Assembly (NCBI GenBank): GCA_030040775.1
Contig: JASHTB010000025.1
Span: 1-32,445, forward strand
Length of the DNA stretch: 32,445 bases
DNA from: Thermoplasmata archaeon
GTDB lineage: Archaea > Thermoplasmatota > Thermoplasmata > Lutacidiplasmatales > UBA184
Reading direction: 5' to 3'
Shown piece by piece: positions 1 through 8,605 of this stretch. The notes below the pieces were generated by a model, which was given only the letters and a program-made list of their open reading frames with translations, was not told the DNA's origin and searched no databases. Made by a program: the position numbers and the translations under genes. Every line of letters starts with the position of its first letter. Position 1 is the stretch's first letter.

Positions 1-1845
1 CCGCACCGTGGCGACCACCGTGTCGTTGCTGTCGGATATCACGCTCACCGTGTCCGACCCCTCGTTCGTGACCCAGACCTCTCCGGTCGCGCCATCAGAG
101 GCCACGGCACAGGGAGAGGACCCTACCTCTACGGTCGCGACCACCGTGTCGTTGCTGTCGGATATCACGCTCACCGTGTCCGACCCCTCGTTCGCGACAA
201 AGACCTCTCCGGTCGCATTGTCATAGGCCACGCCGTCGGGTTCCACTCCGACGGGCACCATCCACACCACCGTGTTGCGGCTGTCCGAGATCACGCTCAC
301 CGTGTTCGACCCCTCGTTCGCGACCCAGACCTCTCCGGTCGCGCTGTCATAGGCCAGGCCATCGGGATACGATCCGACGGCCACAGTCGCGACCACCGTG
401 TCGTTGTTGTCCGAGATCACGCTCACCGTGTCCGACCCCCCGTTCGCGACGAAGACCTCTCCTTTCGCGCCGTCATAGGCCAGGCCATCGGGATACGAGC
501 CGACGGGCACGGTCGCGACCACCGTGTCGCTTCGGTCCGAGATCACGTTCACCGTGTCCGACCCCCCGTTCGCGACGAAGACCTCTCCTTTCGCGCTGTC
601 ATATGCCGCGGCATGGGGGGAGGACCCGACCTGCACCGTCGCGACCACCGTGTCGTTGGCATCCGAGATCACGCTCACGGTGTCCGGGCCAGCGTTCGCG
701 ACGAAGGTTTCTCCTTTCCCGCTGTCATACGCTGCTCCTACGGGATACGATCCGACCCCCACCGTCGCGACCACCGTGTCGTTGACGTCCGAGATCACGC
801 TCATCGTTGACGAGTTAGAGTTGGCGACAAAGACCTCCCCTATTCCGCCATCATACGCCACGCCTACGGGATATGATCCGACTCCCACCGTCGCGACCAC
901 CGTGTCGTTGACGTCCGAGATCACGCTCACCGTGTCCGATCCCGCGTTCGCGACAAAGACCGCTCCTATTCCACTATCATACGCCACGCCATCGGGATAC
1001 GATCCGACCCCTACCGTCGCGACCATCGCGTCGTTGCTGTCCGAGATCACGCTGACGGTACCAGACTCCTTGTTCGCGACAAAGACCTCTCCTTTCCCGC
1101 CGTCGTACGCCATGGCATAGGGAGCAGTCCCGACTCCCACCGTCGCGACCACCGTGTCGCTGACGATCGAGATTACGCTCACATTCGCCGAACCCTCGTT
1201 CGCGACCCAAACGTCTCCCCTCCCGCTGTCGTACGCCACGCCCTCCGGATAGACACCGACCCGCACCGTGGCGACCACCGTGTCGTTACGGTCCGAGATC
1301 ACGCTCACCGTGTCCGAACCCTCGTTCGCGACGAAGACCTCTGCCTTCCCGCTGACATACGCCATGCCATCGGGATCCGAGCCGACGGGCACCGTCGCGG
1401 CCATCGCGTCGTTGCTGTCCGAGATCACGCTCACGTTGGCGGACCCAGCGTCCGCGACGAAGACCTCTCCTTTCCCGCTGTCATACGCCGCAGCATACGG
1501 CTCAACGCCATTTGCGGCGAGGAAATTTCCTCGTACCAGTGTGTTGTTGAAGAGGACGAGGGTGTCTATCACTGACAGCCCGCCGGGAGAGGAGGGAGAC
1601 GGACCTGCGTACGTTTTCGCCACGGAATTGGCGGGCACATCGGTGGGGAACGACGTGTCGCCGGTCCGGGTCAGGGGGGAGTGCTCCGTCGTAAGACCCG
1701 AGCCAGTTTGCGGGGTGGTGGTCGTCAGGGCGGCCAACGGAAGAAGCATGATCGCCACGAGGCCGACAGACAGGATGCGCCGAGAAATCGGGGGCCGCCC
1801 GGCGGTGCCGGCGTATCCACCCCGGTCGATTCTGCCGATGGCCAC
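1..1845 (-). CDS. YVTN-family beta-propeller repeat surface/secreted protein (partial, 3' end runs off left edge)
   Basis: Reverse-strand reading is open from GTG at 1845 (alternative GTG at 1851) to position 1: VAIGRIDRGG...RRILSVGLVAIMLLPLAALTTT (signal/TM-like), then repeated GSYPDGVAYDSGKGEVFVANAGSDTVSVISDSNDTVVATV units. Not in the ORF track because no stop lies in the window. Confidence 0.9.
   Translation of the reverse strand, partial: MAIGRIDRGGYAGTAGRPPISRRILSVGLVAIMLLPLAALTTTTPQTGSGLTTEHSPLTRTGDTSFPTDVPANSVAKTYAGPSPSSPGGLSVIDTLVLFNNTLVRGNFLAANGVEPYAAAYDSGKGEVFVADAGSANVSVISDSNDAMAATVPVGSDPDGMAYVSGKAEVFVANEGSDTVSVISDRNDTVVATVRVGVYPEGVAYDSGRGDVWVANEGSANVSVISIVSDTVVATVGVGTAPYAMAYDGGKGEVFVANKESGTVSVISDSNDAMVATVGVGSYPDGVAYDSGIGAVFVANAGSDTVSVISDVNDTVVATVGVGSYPVGVAYDGGIGEVFVANSNSSTMSVISDVNDTVVATVGVGSYPVGAAYDSGKGETFVANAGPDTVSVISDANDTVVATVQVGSSPHAAAYDSAKGEVFVANGGSDTVNVISDRSDTVVATVPVGSYPDGLAYDGAKGEVFVANGGSDTVSVISDNNDTVVATVAVGSYPDGLAYDSATGEVWVANEGSNTVSVISDSRNTVVWMVPVGVEPDGVAYDNATGEVFVANEGSDTVSVISDSNDTVVATVEVGSSPCAVASDGATGEVWVTNEGSDTVSVISDSNDTVVATVR
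11..1522 (-). repeat. 12 tandem in-phase 126-bp (42-aa) coding repeats, YVTN blades
   Basis: The anchor GCGACCACCGTGTCGTT or its variants recurs at 11, 137, 263, 389, 515, 641, 767, 893, 1019, 1145, 1271 and 1397, with spacing of exactly 126 bp. Confidence 0.93.
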
Positions 1846-1878
1846 AGGCACACCACCAGACAAAGGGGGGGTGCCCCG

Positions 1879-1884
1879 TATAAA
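1879..1884 (-). promoter_or_regulatory. TATA-like box for the YVTN gene
   Basis: TTTATA on the minus strand, about 30 nt before the GTG start codons at 1851/1845. Confidence 0.5.
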
Positions 1885-2168
1885 CTCGGGTTCGGCCGTT
1901 CCATCCAGAAAGGCAAGGGTCTCACCCTGTCTGTGCCCAGCCAGACATCGCGGCGGGGAACCATACGGTCTGCTGTGGTCTAAGCGGTTACAAAGGCTAG
2001 TTCGAGGCGGCATCGAGCCCTTGGGGAGTTAACGCACCCGTTTTGGACCGGCCCATTGGGACCATCCTCGACCGGCGCCCCGGCGCAGCGAGCGAATGCG
2101 ACCCCCCGACCTCTGACGGCCCTCTCCGAATCCCTAAGAGCCCTGAACGCGCTGCCGTGGCGCACTCC

Positions 2169-3647
2169 ATGGCGGCGGAAGCAGAAACCTCGTTCGACCT
2201 CTTCATCGGAGGCAAGGAAGCGCCGGGGACGCGGGGCGAGCGCCGTTCCGTCCTAGACCCGGCCACCAACGAGCCGTTCGCCCGCGCGGCCGTCGGGGTC
2301 CGCGAAGACGCGCACGCGGCGCTCGAGGTCGCGGAGCGTGCGTTCCGAGAGTCGAACTGGGCCGCGGACGACGGGGCCCGCCGTGCGAAGGTCCTGATCC
2401 GGCTCGCGGCCCTGGTTGAGTCCCACCAGGATGCGCTCGCGCGGCTCGAGACCCTCAACATGGGGAAGCCGCTCCGCGAATCCCGCGGGGACATCGGCTA
2501 TGTCGTTCGTACGCTCGAGTACTTTGCGGGCCTCGCCGACAAGGTCGAGGGGGAGACGATCCCGGTTCCCGGAGCGAGGTTCGACTACACGATCTCCGAA
2601 CCGCTCGGGGTAACGGTCCATATCGCCCCGTGGAACTATCCGCTGCTGCTCGCCGTCCGTTCGGTCGCACCCGCGCTCGCCGCCGGAAACTCGGTCGTCC
2701 TGAAGCCGGCGAGCCTCACCCCGCTCACCGCGGTCGCCTTCGCCCGGTTCGCGAAGGAAGCCGGAGTCCCCGACGGGATCTTCAACGTGATCCTGGGGAG
2801 CGGCGCCGAGGTCGGAGAGGCCCTCGTCGACGACGACCGGTGCCGGTCGGTGACGTTCACCGGGAGCGGGGAGGTCGGGAGCCGGATCGCCGAGCTCGCG
2901 GCCCGCCGTCGCGTTCCCGTCACGCTCGAGCTCGGCGGCAAAGGACCGGTCGTCGTCTTCCCCGACGCGGACCTGGAGCGGGCCGCGAAGGGGATCGGCT
3001 ACGGGATCTTCCAGAACGCCGGCCAGATGTGCTGGGCCGCCTCCCGGCTGATCGTCCATGAGTCGATCCGGACCGAACTCCTCGACCGGGTCCGTTCGAT
3101 TGCTGAGAGTCTGAAGCTCGGACCCGGGACGATGGAAGGGGTCGAGATGGGCCCGCTCGTTTCCCCCGACCAGGCCGCTCGGGTCCTCGACTATGTCCAG
3201 GACGCGGTCGCGAGCGGAGGGCGGATTCTCACCGGCGGGACCCGGGCGAGCGAGCCCCCTCTAGCCTCCGGGAACTTCGTGCGCCCGACGGTCCTCGTCG
3301 ACGTCCCCTCTTCCTCTCGGGCCGTCCGCGAGGAGATCTTCGGCCCGGTACTCACGACCGCGACGTTCTCCGAACTGGAGGAGGCGCTCCGACTCGCGAA
3401 CGACACGACCTACGGGCTCCTCGGAACCGTCTGGACCCGGGACCTCTCGACCGCCCACTCGTTCGCCCGGCGACTCGAGTGCGGGATGGTCGTCGTGAAC
3501 GAAGCCCCCATCACGTATCCCCAGGCGCCGTTCGCCGGAACGAAGGGCAGCGGAGTCGGGTTCGAGCAGGGCCGCCGGGCGGTGGAGGCGTATACCCGCC
3601 GGAAGAACGTCCTTGTGAACCTCGGGACCGGTAAGAGGCGCGCGTAG
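2169..3647 (+). CDS. NAD(P)-dependent aldehyde dehydrogenase
   Basis: MAAEAETSFDLFIGGKEAPGTRG..., FTGSGEVGSRIAELA, VTLELGGKGPVVVFPDADLERA, GQMCWAASRLIVHE: canonical ALDH motifs with catalytic Cys. The ORF opens at 2043, but ATG 2169 fits the family start better. Confidence 0.93.
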   Translation: MAAEAETSFDLFIGGKEAPGTRGERRSVLDPATNEPFARAAVGVREDAHAALEVAERAFRESNWAADDGARRAKVLIRLAALVESHQDALARLETLNMGKPLRESRGDIGYVVRTLEYFAGLADKVEGETIPVPGARFDYTISEPLGVTVHIAPWNYPLLLAVRSVAPALAAGNSVVLKPASLTPLTAVAFARFAKEAGVPDGIFNVILGSGAEVGEALVDDDRCRSVTFTGSGEVGSRIAELAARRRVPVTLELGGKGPVVVFPDADLERAAKGIGYGIFQNAGQMCWAASRLIVHESIRTELLDRVRSIAESLKLGPGTMEGVEMGPLVSPDQAARVLDYVQDAVASGGRILTGGTRASEPPLASGNFVRPTVLVDVPSSSRAVREEIFGPVLTTATFSELEEALRLANDTTYGLLGTVWTRDLSTAHSFARRLECGMVVVNEAPITYPQAPFAGTKGSGVGFEQGRRAVEAYTRRKNVLVNLGTGKRRA

Positions 3648-3730
3648 GGTCGACCCCGCGGCGGGAGGAATCTCCCCGGCGGTTCGTACGAAACAGAAAA
3701 AGACCGTCTCCCCGGTCGAACGGCCCGACC

Positions 3731-4357
3731 GTGGCCGAGGGCACATCCGAGACGCGAACGTGGGGGGCGTGTCGCTTCTGCGGCGTGGCCGTCCCGTATG
3801 GGGCCAACTCCTGCGAGATCTGCGGAACCGGCCGGCCGCTCTCGGCGGCGGAGATCCCCCGCGCCTCCGTGTCCGTCCGTCGGCGGCTCAGGCTCACCGG
3901 CCTCCTCCGTTCGGTCATCGTCGTGGCCGTGGTCGCCGGAGTCGCCTACGCCATCGTCTCGGCGGAGCTTTCCGGGCCCCCGGTGCTCACCGGCGACCCG
4001 CTGACAACCTCGGGGACGTACGCCCTCGGGCCGGGGAACTTCACGGTCCTCTCGGGGGAGATCAACGGGGGCGACTACGTCCTCGGAAACTTTACTTCGG
4101 TCAACCCGGTGGGAACGGATGTCGTGGTCGCGGTGTACAACTCGACCGCTTGGGTGGCGTTCGTGAGCCATGAGCCGGCGACGCCGGCGTGGTCGCTCGG
4201 ACCGTCCTTCGACGGCCGGATCGTCTTCTCGCCGCTGGTGACCGACACCTACTACTTCGCCTTCACGAATCCGTACGCGCCCTCGACCCACCTCACGATC
4301 GAGGTGTACATCGCGACCGAGTACGAGGCGAACAGCGGGGACGACGGGTTCGCCTAG
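3731..4357 (+). CDS. Zinc-ribbon, single-TM membrane protein with predicted extracytoplasmic beta-rich domain
   Basis: GTG start; CRFCGVAVPYGANSCEICG zinc ribbon, then TM segment LLRSVIVVAVVAGVAYAIVS, then a Gly/Thr/Tyr-rich ectodomain. Confidence 0.75.
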   Translation: MAEGTSETRTWGACRFCGVAVPYGANSCEICGTGRPLSAAEIPRASVSVRRRLRLTGLLRSVIVVAVVAGVAYAIVSAELSGPPVLTGDPLTTSGTYALGPGNFTVLSGEINGGDYVLGNFTSVNPVGTDVVVAVYNSTAWVAFVSHEPATPAWSLGPSFDGRIVFSPLVTDTYYFAFTNPYAPSTHLTIEVYIATEYEANSGDDGFA

Positions 4358-4363
4358 CGAAGG

Positions 4364-5020
4364 CTACGAGTCCGCCGCAGCGGGGGGGCTCTCCGTCCGC
4401 TTCAGGAACTCAGAAGGGACCCGGTCGACCAGGTAGACCGTCTTGCCGGCCCGCATGATCACGATCCCTTGTTCGCGGGCCCGTTTCGCGTCGACCTCGA
4501 GGATAATCGGCTCGGGCGTGCGGACCGAACCAGCGGCCCGCGCGTCCTCGGCCGTCTTCGACAGATGGACCTTTTTGCGGTCGGACGGCTTCAGGCCGAC
4601 CTCGAGGACGATCCCGACCTCGTCCGCCGTCACGGGGAAATAGAGGCGCTCGGGGATGTTCTCGGTAGGTAGGTCGAGGTCGACGTCGACCGTGTGGCCG
4701 TAGGTCGCGCGAACCCGGTCGTCGCGCACCTCGTAGCGGCCCTTCGCGTCGGTCTCGGCGATCGCGACCAGATGCTGCGGGCGCAGCCAGTGGTACGCCG
4801 GGTGCTTCTGGCTGATCGCACGGACGATCTGCGGGAGCGACACCCATCCCTGAGGGTCGATCGGCAGCTCGTAGCGGTCCGGGAAATGGCGCAGAATACC
4901 CGTGAGGACCCGACCGAGGTGGTCGAGCTCCCGGTCGTTCATCAGGAACCGCCCGGGCTGTCCGCAGACCGGGCACGCATCGGCCCGGAAGTAGCCGTGC
5001 TGGGCGCACTCCTTGAGCAT
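4364..5020 (-). CDS. kptA: RNA 2'-phosphotransferase (Tpt1/KptA family) with N-terminal zinc finger
   Basis: CAQHGYFRADACPVCG zinc finger; LRHFPDRYELPIDPQGWVSLPQIV; KGRYEVRDDRVRATYGH; KKVHLSKTAEDA. The LYHGT motif reads LYFPV. Confidence 0.88.
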   Translation of the reverse strand: MLKECAQHGYFRADACPVCGQPGRFLMNDRELDHLGRVLTGILRHFPDRYELPIDPQGWVSLPQIVRAISQKHPAYHWLRPQHLVAIAETDAKGRYEVRDDRVRATYGHTVDVDLDLPTENIPERLYFPVTADEVGIVLEVGLKPSDRKKVHLSKTAEDARAAGSVRTPEPIILEVDAKRAREQGIVIMRAGKTVYLVDRVPSEFLKRTESPPAAADS

Positions 5021-5031
5021 GGCGCTCCCTC

Positions 5032-5319
5032 TTACGCCTTGACCTTGTCGGCCTTCTTCTCGAAGTCGGTCAAGAGGTCCCCGTAGAGGTCGGTGAGGTC
5101 CTTCAAGACCCGCTTCAGAACCTGCTGAGGCTTCTCGCCCTTCGTCTTCACGAAGAGGGTCGGCCGCTCAAGATACGGATGCCCGAGATAGTAGCGGGCC
5201 TCGATGACCTTCTCCTCCTTCTGGAGCGCTTCGACCAAGGGGATGAGGATGGTCTCCTCTCCTCGCGGGAACTCGACCCGCAAGAGGTCGTGCTCCTTTT
5301 CGAGAACGCGAATCTCCAT
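5032..5319 (-). CDS. rpo11: DNA-directed RNA polymerase subunit Rpo11 (subunit L)
   Basis: MEIRVLEKEHDLLRVEFPRGEETILIPLVEALQKEEKVIEARYYLGHPYLERPTLFVKT is characteristic of archaeal RpoL. The ORF can extend to 5358. Confidence 0.9.
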   Translation of the reverse strand: MEIRVLEKEHDLLRVEFPRGEETILIPLVEALQKEEKVIEARYYLGHPYLERPTLFVKTKGEKPQQVLKRVLKDLTDLYGDLLTDFEKKADKVKA

Positions 5320-5408
5320 CGGAGGCCCCGGGAGCCGGGCCACCGTCGCTCGCTTCATAAGGGTGGCGGCAGGAGGTGCGTCGCTCGAGCCTTCGCCGGG
5401 CCGACGCG

Positions 5409-5416
5409 GATATAAC
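5409..5416 (+). promoter_or_regulatory. TATA-like box upstream of purD
   Basis: GATATAAC about 29 nt before ATG 5442. Confidence 0.45.
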
Positions 5417-5441
5417 CCGAGTCGCTACCCCGGAGGAGCTC

Positions 5442-6848
5442 ATGCGATTCCTCGTCGTCGGAGGGGGCGCACGCGAGCACGCGGTCGCCGCCACGCTCGC
5501 CCGGTCCGGGGCCGAGATCGTGGTCGCGAGCGCGAACGCGAACCCCGGGCTAGAGCGGCTCGCGCACTCGTCGGCGCGACTCGACCCGTCCGATGCGCCG
5601 CGCGTCGCGCAGTACGCGGTCTCTCAGCGCGTCGACGTCGCGGTCATTGGGCCCGAGGCGCCGCTCGCAAGCGGGGTGGCGGACGCTCTGCGCGCGGCCG
5701 AGGTGCCGACCGTAGGACCGGACCGGGCCGCGGCGCGCATCGAGTCGTCGAAGTTGTTCTGCCGCGAGCTCCTCCAGCGGCATCGGGTCTCAGGCCAGCC
5801 GCGATGGTCCGCCCCGGCTTCGGTCGAGGAGGTCGAACGGGCCGTCGCGGAGTTTCCCGGACCGTTCGTCGTGAAGCCGAGCGGCCTCACCTCGGGCAAG
5901 GGAGTCTGGGTCCAAGGCTCCGACTTTGCTGAGCCTAGGGAGGGTGCCATGTACGCGAAGTCCCAGTTGGTGCAGGGCGGGCGTGTCCTCCTCGAAGAGA
6001 AGCTCGAGGGCGAGGAGTTCAGCCTGATGGCGTTCGTCACCGACTCCGGTTGCTACCCGATGCCGGCCATGCAGGACTTCAAGCGCGCCCTCGAAGGGAA
6101 CCGGGGCGGCAACACCGGAGGGATGGGGTCGTACACTCAGCGCGACCACCTCCTTCCGTTCCTGAGCGCGAGCGACCGCGACCGGGCGATCTCCGTTCTC
6201 GAAGAGAGCGTCCGCGCGCTCCGCGCCGAGGGGCTCTCCTACCGGGGGATCCTCTACGGCGGATTCATGCTGACGGCCGAGGGGCCCCTCCTCCTGGAGT
6301 GGAACGCCCGGTTCGGCGACCCGGAGGGGATCAACGCCGCCGTCCTCTACGAGGAGGGCGATTTCGCCGCGCTCCTCCACGGGGTCTCGACCGGTCGGGT
6401 CGACCCGAACCTGATCCAGTTCCGCCTCCGGGCGACGGTAACGAAGTACGTCGTTCCGCCGGGATACGGCGACCGTCCCCGGTCCGGCGGGCTTGTGTCG
6501 ATCGACGAAGGAGCGGTCGAGGCAAGCGGGGTCCGCGTCTTCTACGGCAGCGTCGAGTCGGCCGGCCCGGGGACCGTGCGCCTCGGCACGTCCCGGGGGA
6601 TCGCGCTCGTCGGCGAGGCGAGCGCCATTCACGAGGCCGGTAACCGCGTCGAGGCCGCGCTCCGTTTCGTCACCGGCGACTACTACGTTCGCCACGACAT
6701 CGGCACGAAGGAGGACCTCGAACGTCGCTGGGAGCACATGCGTGCGCTCAGGGCCCCCCAGGCGAAACCGTCCCCTCTTCCGCTCAGCGTCGCGGCTCCC
6801 GATGCTCCCCCGTCCAGCGCCGGTCCCCCCGAGCAGCTGATCGGCTGA
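5442..6848 (+). CDS. purD: Phosphoribosylamine--glycine ligase
   Basis: MRFLVVGGGAREHAVAATLARSG, GPEAPLASGVADAL, VKPSGLTSGKGVWV, GNRGGNTGGMGSYT, EWNARFGDPEG. ATG 5442 follows GGAGGAGCT. Confidence 0.95.
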   Translation: MRFLVVGGGAREHAVAATLARSGAEIVVASANANPGLERLAHSSARLDPSDAPRVAQYAVSQRVDVAVIGPEAPLASGVADALRAAEVPTVGPDRAAARIESSKLFCRELLQRHRVSGQPRWSAPASVEEVERAVAEFPGPFVVKPSGLTSGKGVWVQGSDFAEPREGAMYAKSQLVQGGRVLLEEKLEGEEFSLMAFVTDSGCYPMPAMQDFKRALEGNRGGNTGGMGSYTQRDHLLPFLSASDRDRAISVLEESVRALRAEGLSYRGILYGGFMLTAEGPLLLEWNARFGDPEGINAAVLYEEGDFAALLHGVSTGRVDPNLIQFRLRATVTKYVVPPGYGDRPRSGGLVSIDEGAVEASGVRVFYGSVESAGPGTVRLGTSRGIALVGEASAIHEAGNRVEAALRFVTGDYYVRHDIGTKEDLERRWEHMRALRAPQAKPSPLPLSVAAPDAPPSSAGPPEQLIG

Positions 6849-6898
6849 TGGGCCGAGGCGAGCAGCGTCAAATACCCTCCTCCCGGTGTTGAAGGTCT

Positions 6899-7210
6899 GT
6901 GAAGTTCTGCCCTCAGTGTAAGCGGCTCATGCGCCCCGACCGGGCCCGGGGGGTCTGGCGGTGCAACGCGTGCGGAACCGAAGTCCCCCTCGGGACCGGC
7001 GTCGCGGTCGTGCACCGAACCGCGCCCCGCGGTGGGGTCGCGGTCGTCGAGTCGAAGACCGCGACGCTCCCGAAGACCGACGAGGTCTGTCCGAAGTGCG
7101 GGAACGGCGAGGCCTACTGGGTTCTGCGACAGACCCGGGGGGCCGACGAGCCCGAGACCCGGATCTTCGAGTGCACGCGGTGCGGGCACAAGTGGCGGGA
7201 GTACCAGTGA
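6899..7210 (+). CDS. tfs: Transcription factor S (TFIIS-like archaeal cleavage factor)
   Basis: MKFCPQCKRLMRPD...WRCNACG zinc ribbon and the C-terminal CPKCGNGEAYWVLRQTRGADEPETRIFECTRCGHKWREY zinc ribbon with the DE dipeptide. Confidence 0.95.
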   Translation: MKFCPQCKRLMRPDRARGVWRCNACGTEVPLGTGVAVVHRTAPRGGVAVVESKTATLPKTDEVCPKCGNGEAYWVLRQTRGADEPETRIFECTRCGHKWREYQ

Positions 7211-8511
7211 CGGGTCCAGGCTACGGGACGGTCGCGAGCGCCTTTTCGCGAGACGCCGTCGGAACGACGATGCGTCTGCGCGGGTGGCTGCTGCGATCCC
7301 GCTCGTCCGGCGGGATCCTCTTCCTCCTCCTCAGGGACCGGACCGGGATCGTCCAGGTGACCGGGCGCCGCGACGAACTCGGTGACGAGGCGTTCGACGC
7401 GGCCGAGCACGTGCAGGTCGAGGGCGCGGTCGCCGTCGAAGGGGTGGTCGCGGACGACCCGAGGGCGCCCGGGGGCCGGGAGGTCCGCGCACGCCGGATC
7501 ACCGTCCTGGATGCCGGAGAGCCGTTCCCGATCTTCGCCGAGCAGACCGAGGAGTTTCGGCTCGACAAGCGACACCTCGCGATCCGTTCCCAGGAGCTGG
7601 TCGCGACGTTCCGAGTCAAGGCCGAGCTCCTACGGGCGTTCCGTGAGTTCCTGGACCGAGAGGAGGTGCTCGAGGTGACCCCCCCGATCATCACCGGGAA
7701 CGCTGCTGAAGGCGGGGCGGAAGCGTTCCAGTTCGACTACTTCGGCCGACCGGGCTACCTCAGCCAGACGGCCCAGCTCTACCTCGAGGCGATGATCGCC
7801 CCACACGAACGGGTCTACGCGCTGACGCCGTCGTTCCGCGCCGAGAAGTCCCGCACGCCCCGTCACATCACCGAGTTCCTCAACCTCGAGATCGAACTTG
7901 CCTGGTGCGACTTCGAGGAACTGCTCGCCTTCATCGAGCGGATGTTCGTCGATGTCTGCCACGTCGTGGCGGAGCGTCGACCGGCCGAGCTCGCGTTCCT
8001 CGGGCGCCCACCGGAGGAGCTGCGTGCGGTCCGGGCTCCTTTCCCCAGGATCCGGTACGCGGAGGCGATCGACCGCCTGGTCGCCCAGGGATTCCCGGTC
8101 GCCTGGGGCAGTGACCTCGGTAGCTCGGAGGAGCGCGCGCTCACGCTCGAGGAGCACCAGCCGCGGTTCCTCACGCATTTTCCGCGGGAGCTGAAGGCGT
8201 TCTACATGCTGCAGAGTCCGGACGACCCCCGGACGGTCGAGGCGGCCGACCTGTTGGGTCCCGAAGGGTACGGCGAGATCGTCGGCGCCTCCTGCCGGGA
8301 GACGCGGGTCGACAAGCTCCTCGAGAGGCTGCGGGCCATCGGCGCCGACCCCGCGACGTACGAATGGTACCTCGACCTGCGCCGCCACGGCAACGTGCCG
8401 CACGCCGGCTTCGGCCTCGGGGTCGAGCGGATGCTGCGCTGGATGCTCCGCCGCGAGCACATCCGGGACACGACCCCGTTCCCGCGGACCCCGTCGCGCC
8501 ACACGCCGTGA
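7207..8511 (+). CDS. asnS: Asparaginyl-tRNA synthetase (archaeal type)
   Basis: GTG start overlaps the TFS stop (GTGA). OB-fold N-terminus; YLSQTAQLYLEAMI, LTPSFRAEKSRTPRHITEFLNLEIELAW, NVPHAGFGLGVERMLRWMLRREHIRDTTPFPRTPSRHTP fits AsnRS rather than AspRS. Confidence 0.9.
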   Translation: MTGPGYGTVASAFSRDAVGTTMRLRGWLLRSRSSGGILFLLLRDRTGIVQVTGRRDELGDEAFDAAEHVQVEGAVAVEGVVADDPRAPGGREVRARRITVLDAGEPFPIFAEQTEEFRLDKRHLAIRSQELVATFRVKAELLRAFREFLDREEVLEVTPPIITGNAAEGGAEAFQFDYFGRPGYLSQTAQLYLEAMIAPHERVYALTPSFRAEKSRTPRHITEFLNLEIELAWCDFEELLAFIERMFVDVCHVVAERRPAELAFLGRPPEELRAVRAPFPRIRYAEAIDRLVAQGFPVAWGSDLGSSEERALTLEEHQPRFLTHFPRELKAFYMLQSPDDPRTVEAADLLGPEGYGEIVGASCRETRVDKLLERLRAIGADPATYEWYLDLRRHGNVPHAGFGLGVERMLRWMLRREHIRDTTPFPRTPSRHTP

Positions 8512-8605
8512 ACGCCACCCTCGCCTCCGCGAGCCGTTCACGGGGCAAGATTCAATAGCGCGCTCGGGTCTTCACCGGCTCGGGACCCGTACCGGGGCGC
8601 GCATC

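Noticed and set aside
11-1522. Regularly spaced repeats resembling a CRISPR array
   Set aside because: The whole 126-bp unit is conserved and in coding phase with no unique spacers; it encodes YVTN blades, and no cas genes are present.
8-2032. Plus-strand ORFs 8-226, 524-1120, 603-785, 613-810 and 1268-2032
   Set aside because: They are the antisense of the YVTN repeat gene. The minus strand gives the recognizable NTVSVISDSNDTVVATV motif and one uninterrupted frame.
1965-2040. tRNA-like stretch GTGGTCTAAGCGGTTACAAAGGCTAGTTCGAGG
   Set aside because: The D-arm-like and TTCGA pieces are suggestive, but I could not form a cloverleaf with paired acceptor, anticodon and T stems. At most it is a decayed fragment.
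2043-2168. N-terminal extension of the ALDH ORF (MDRPIGTILDRRPGAAS...)
   Set aside because: Low similarity to ALDH N-termini; the family-like sequence starts at ATG 2169.
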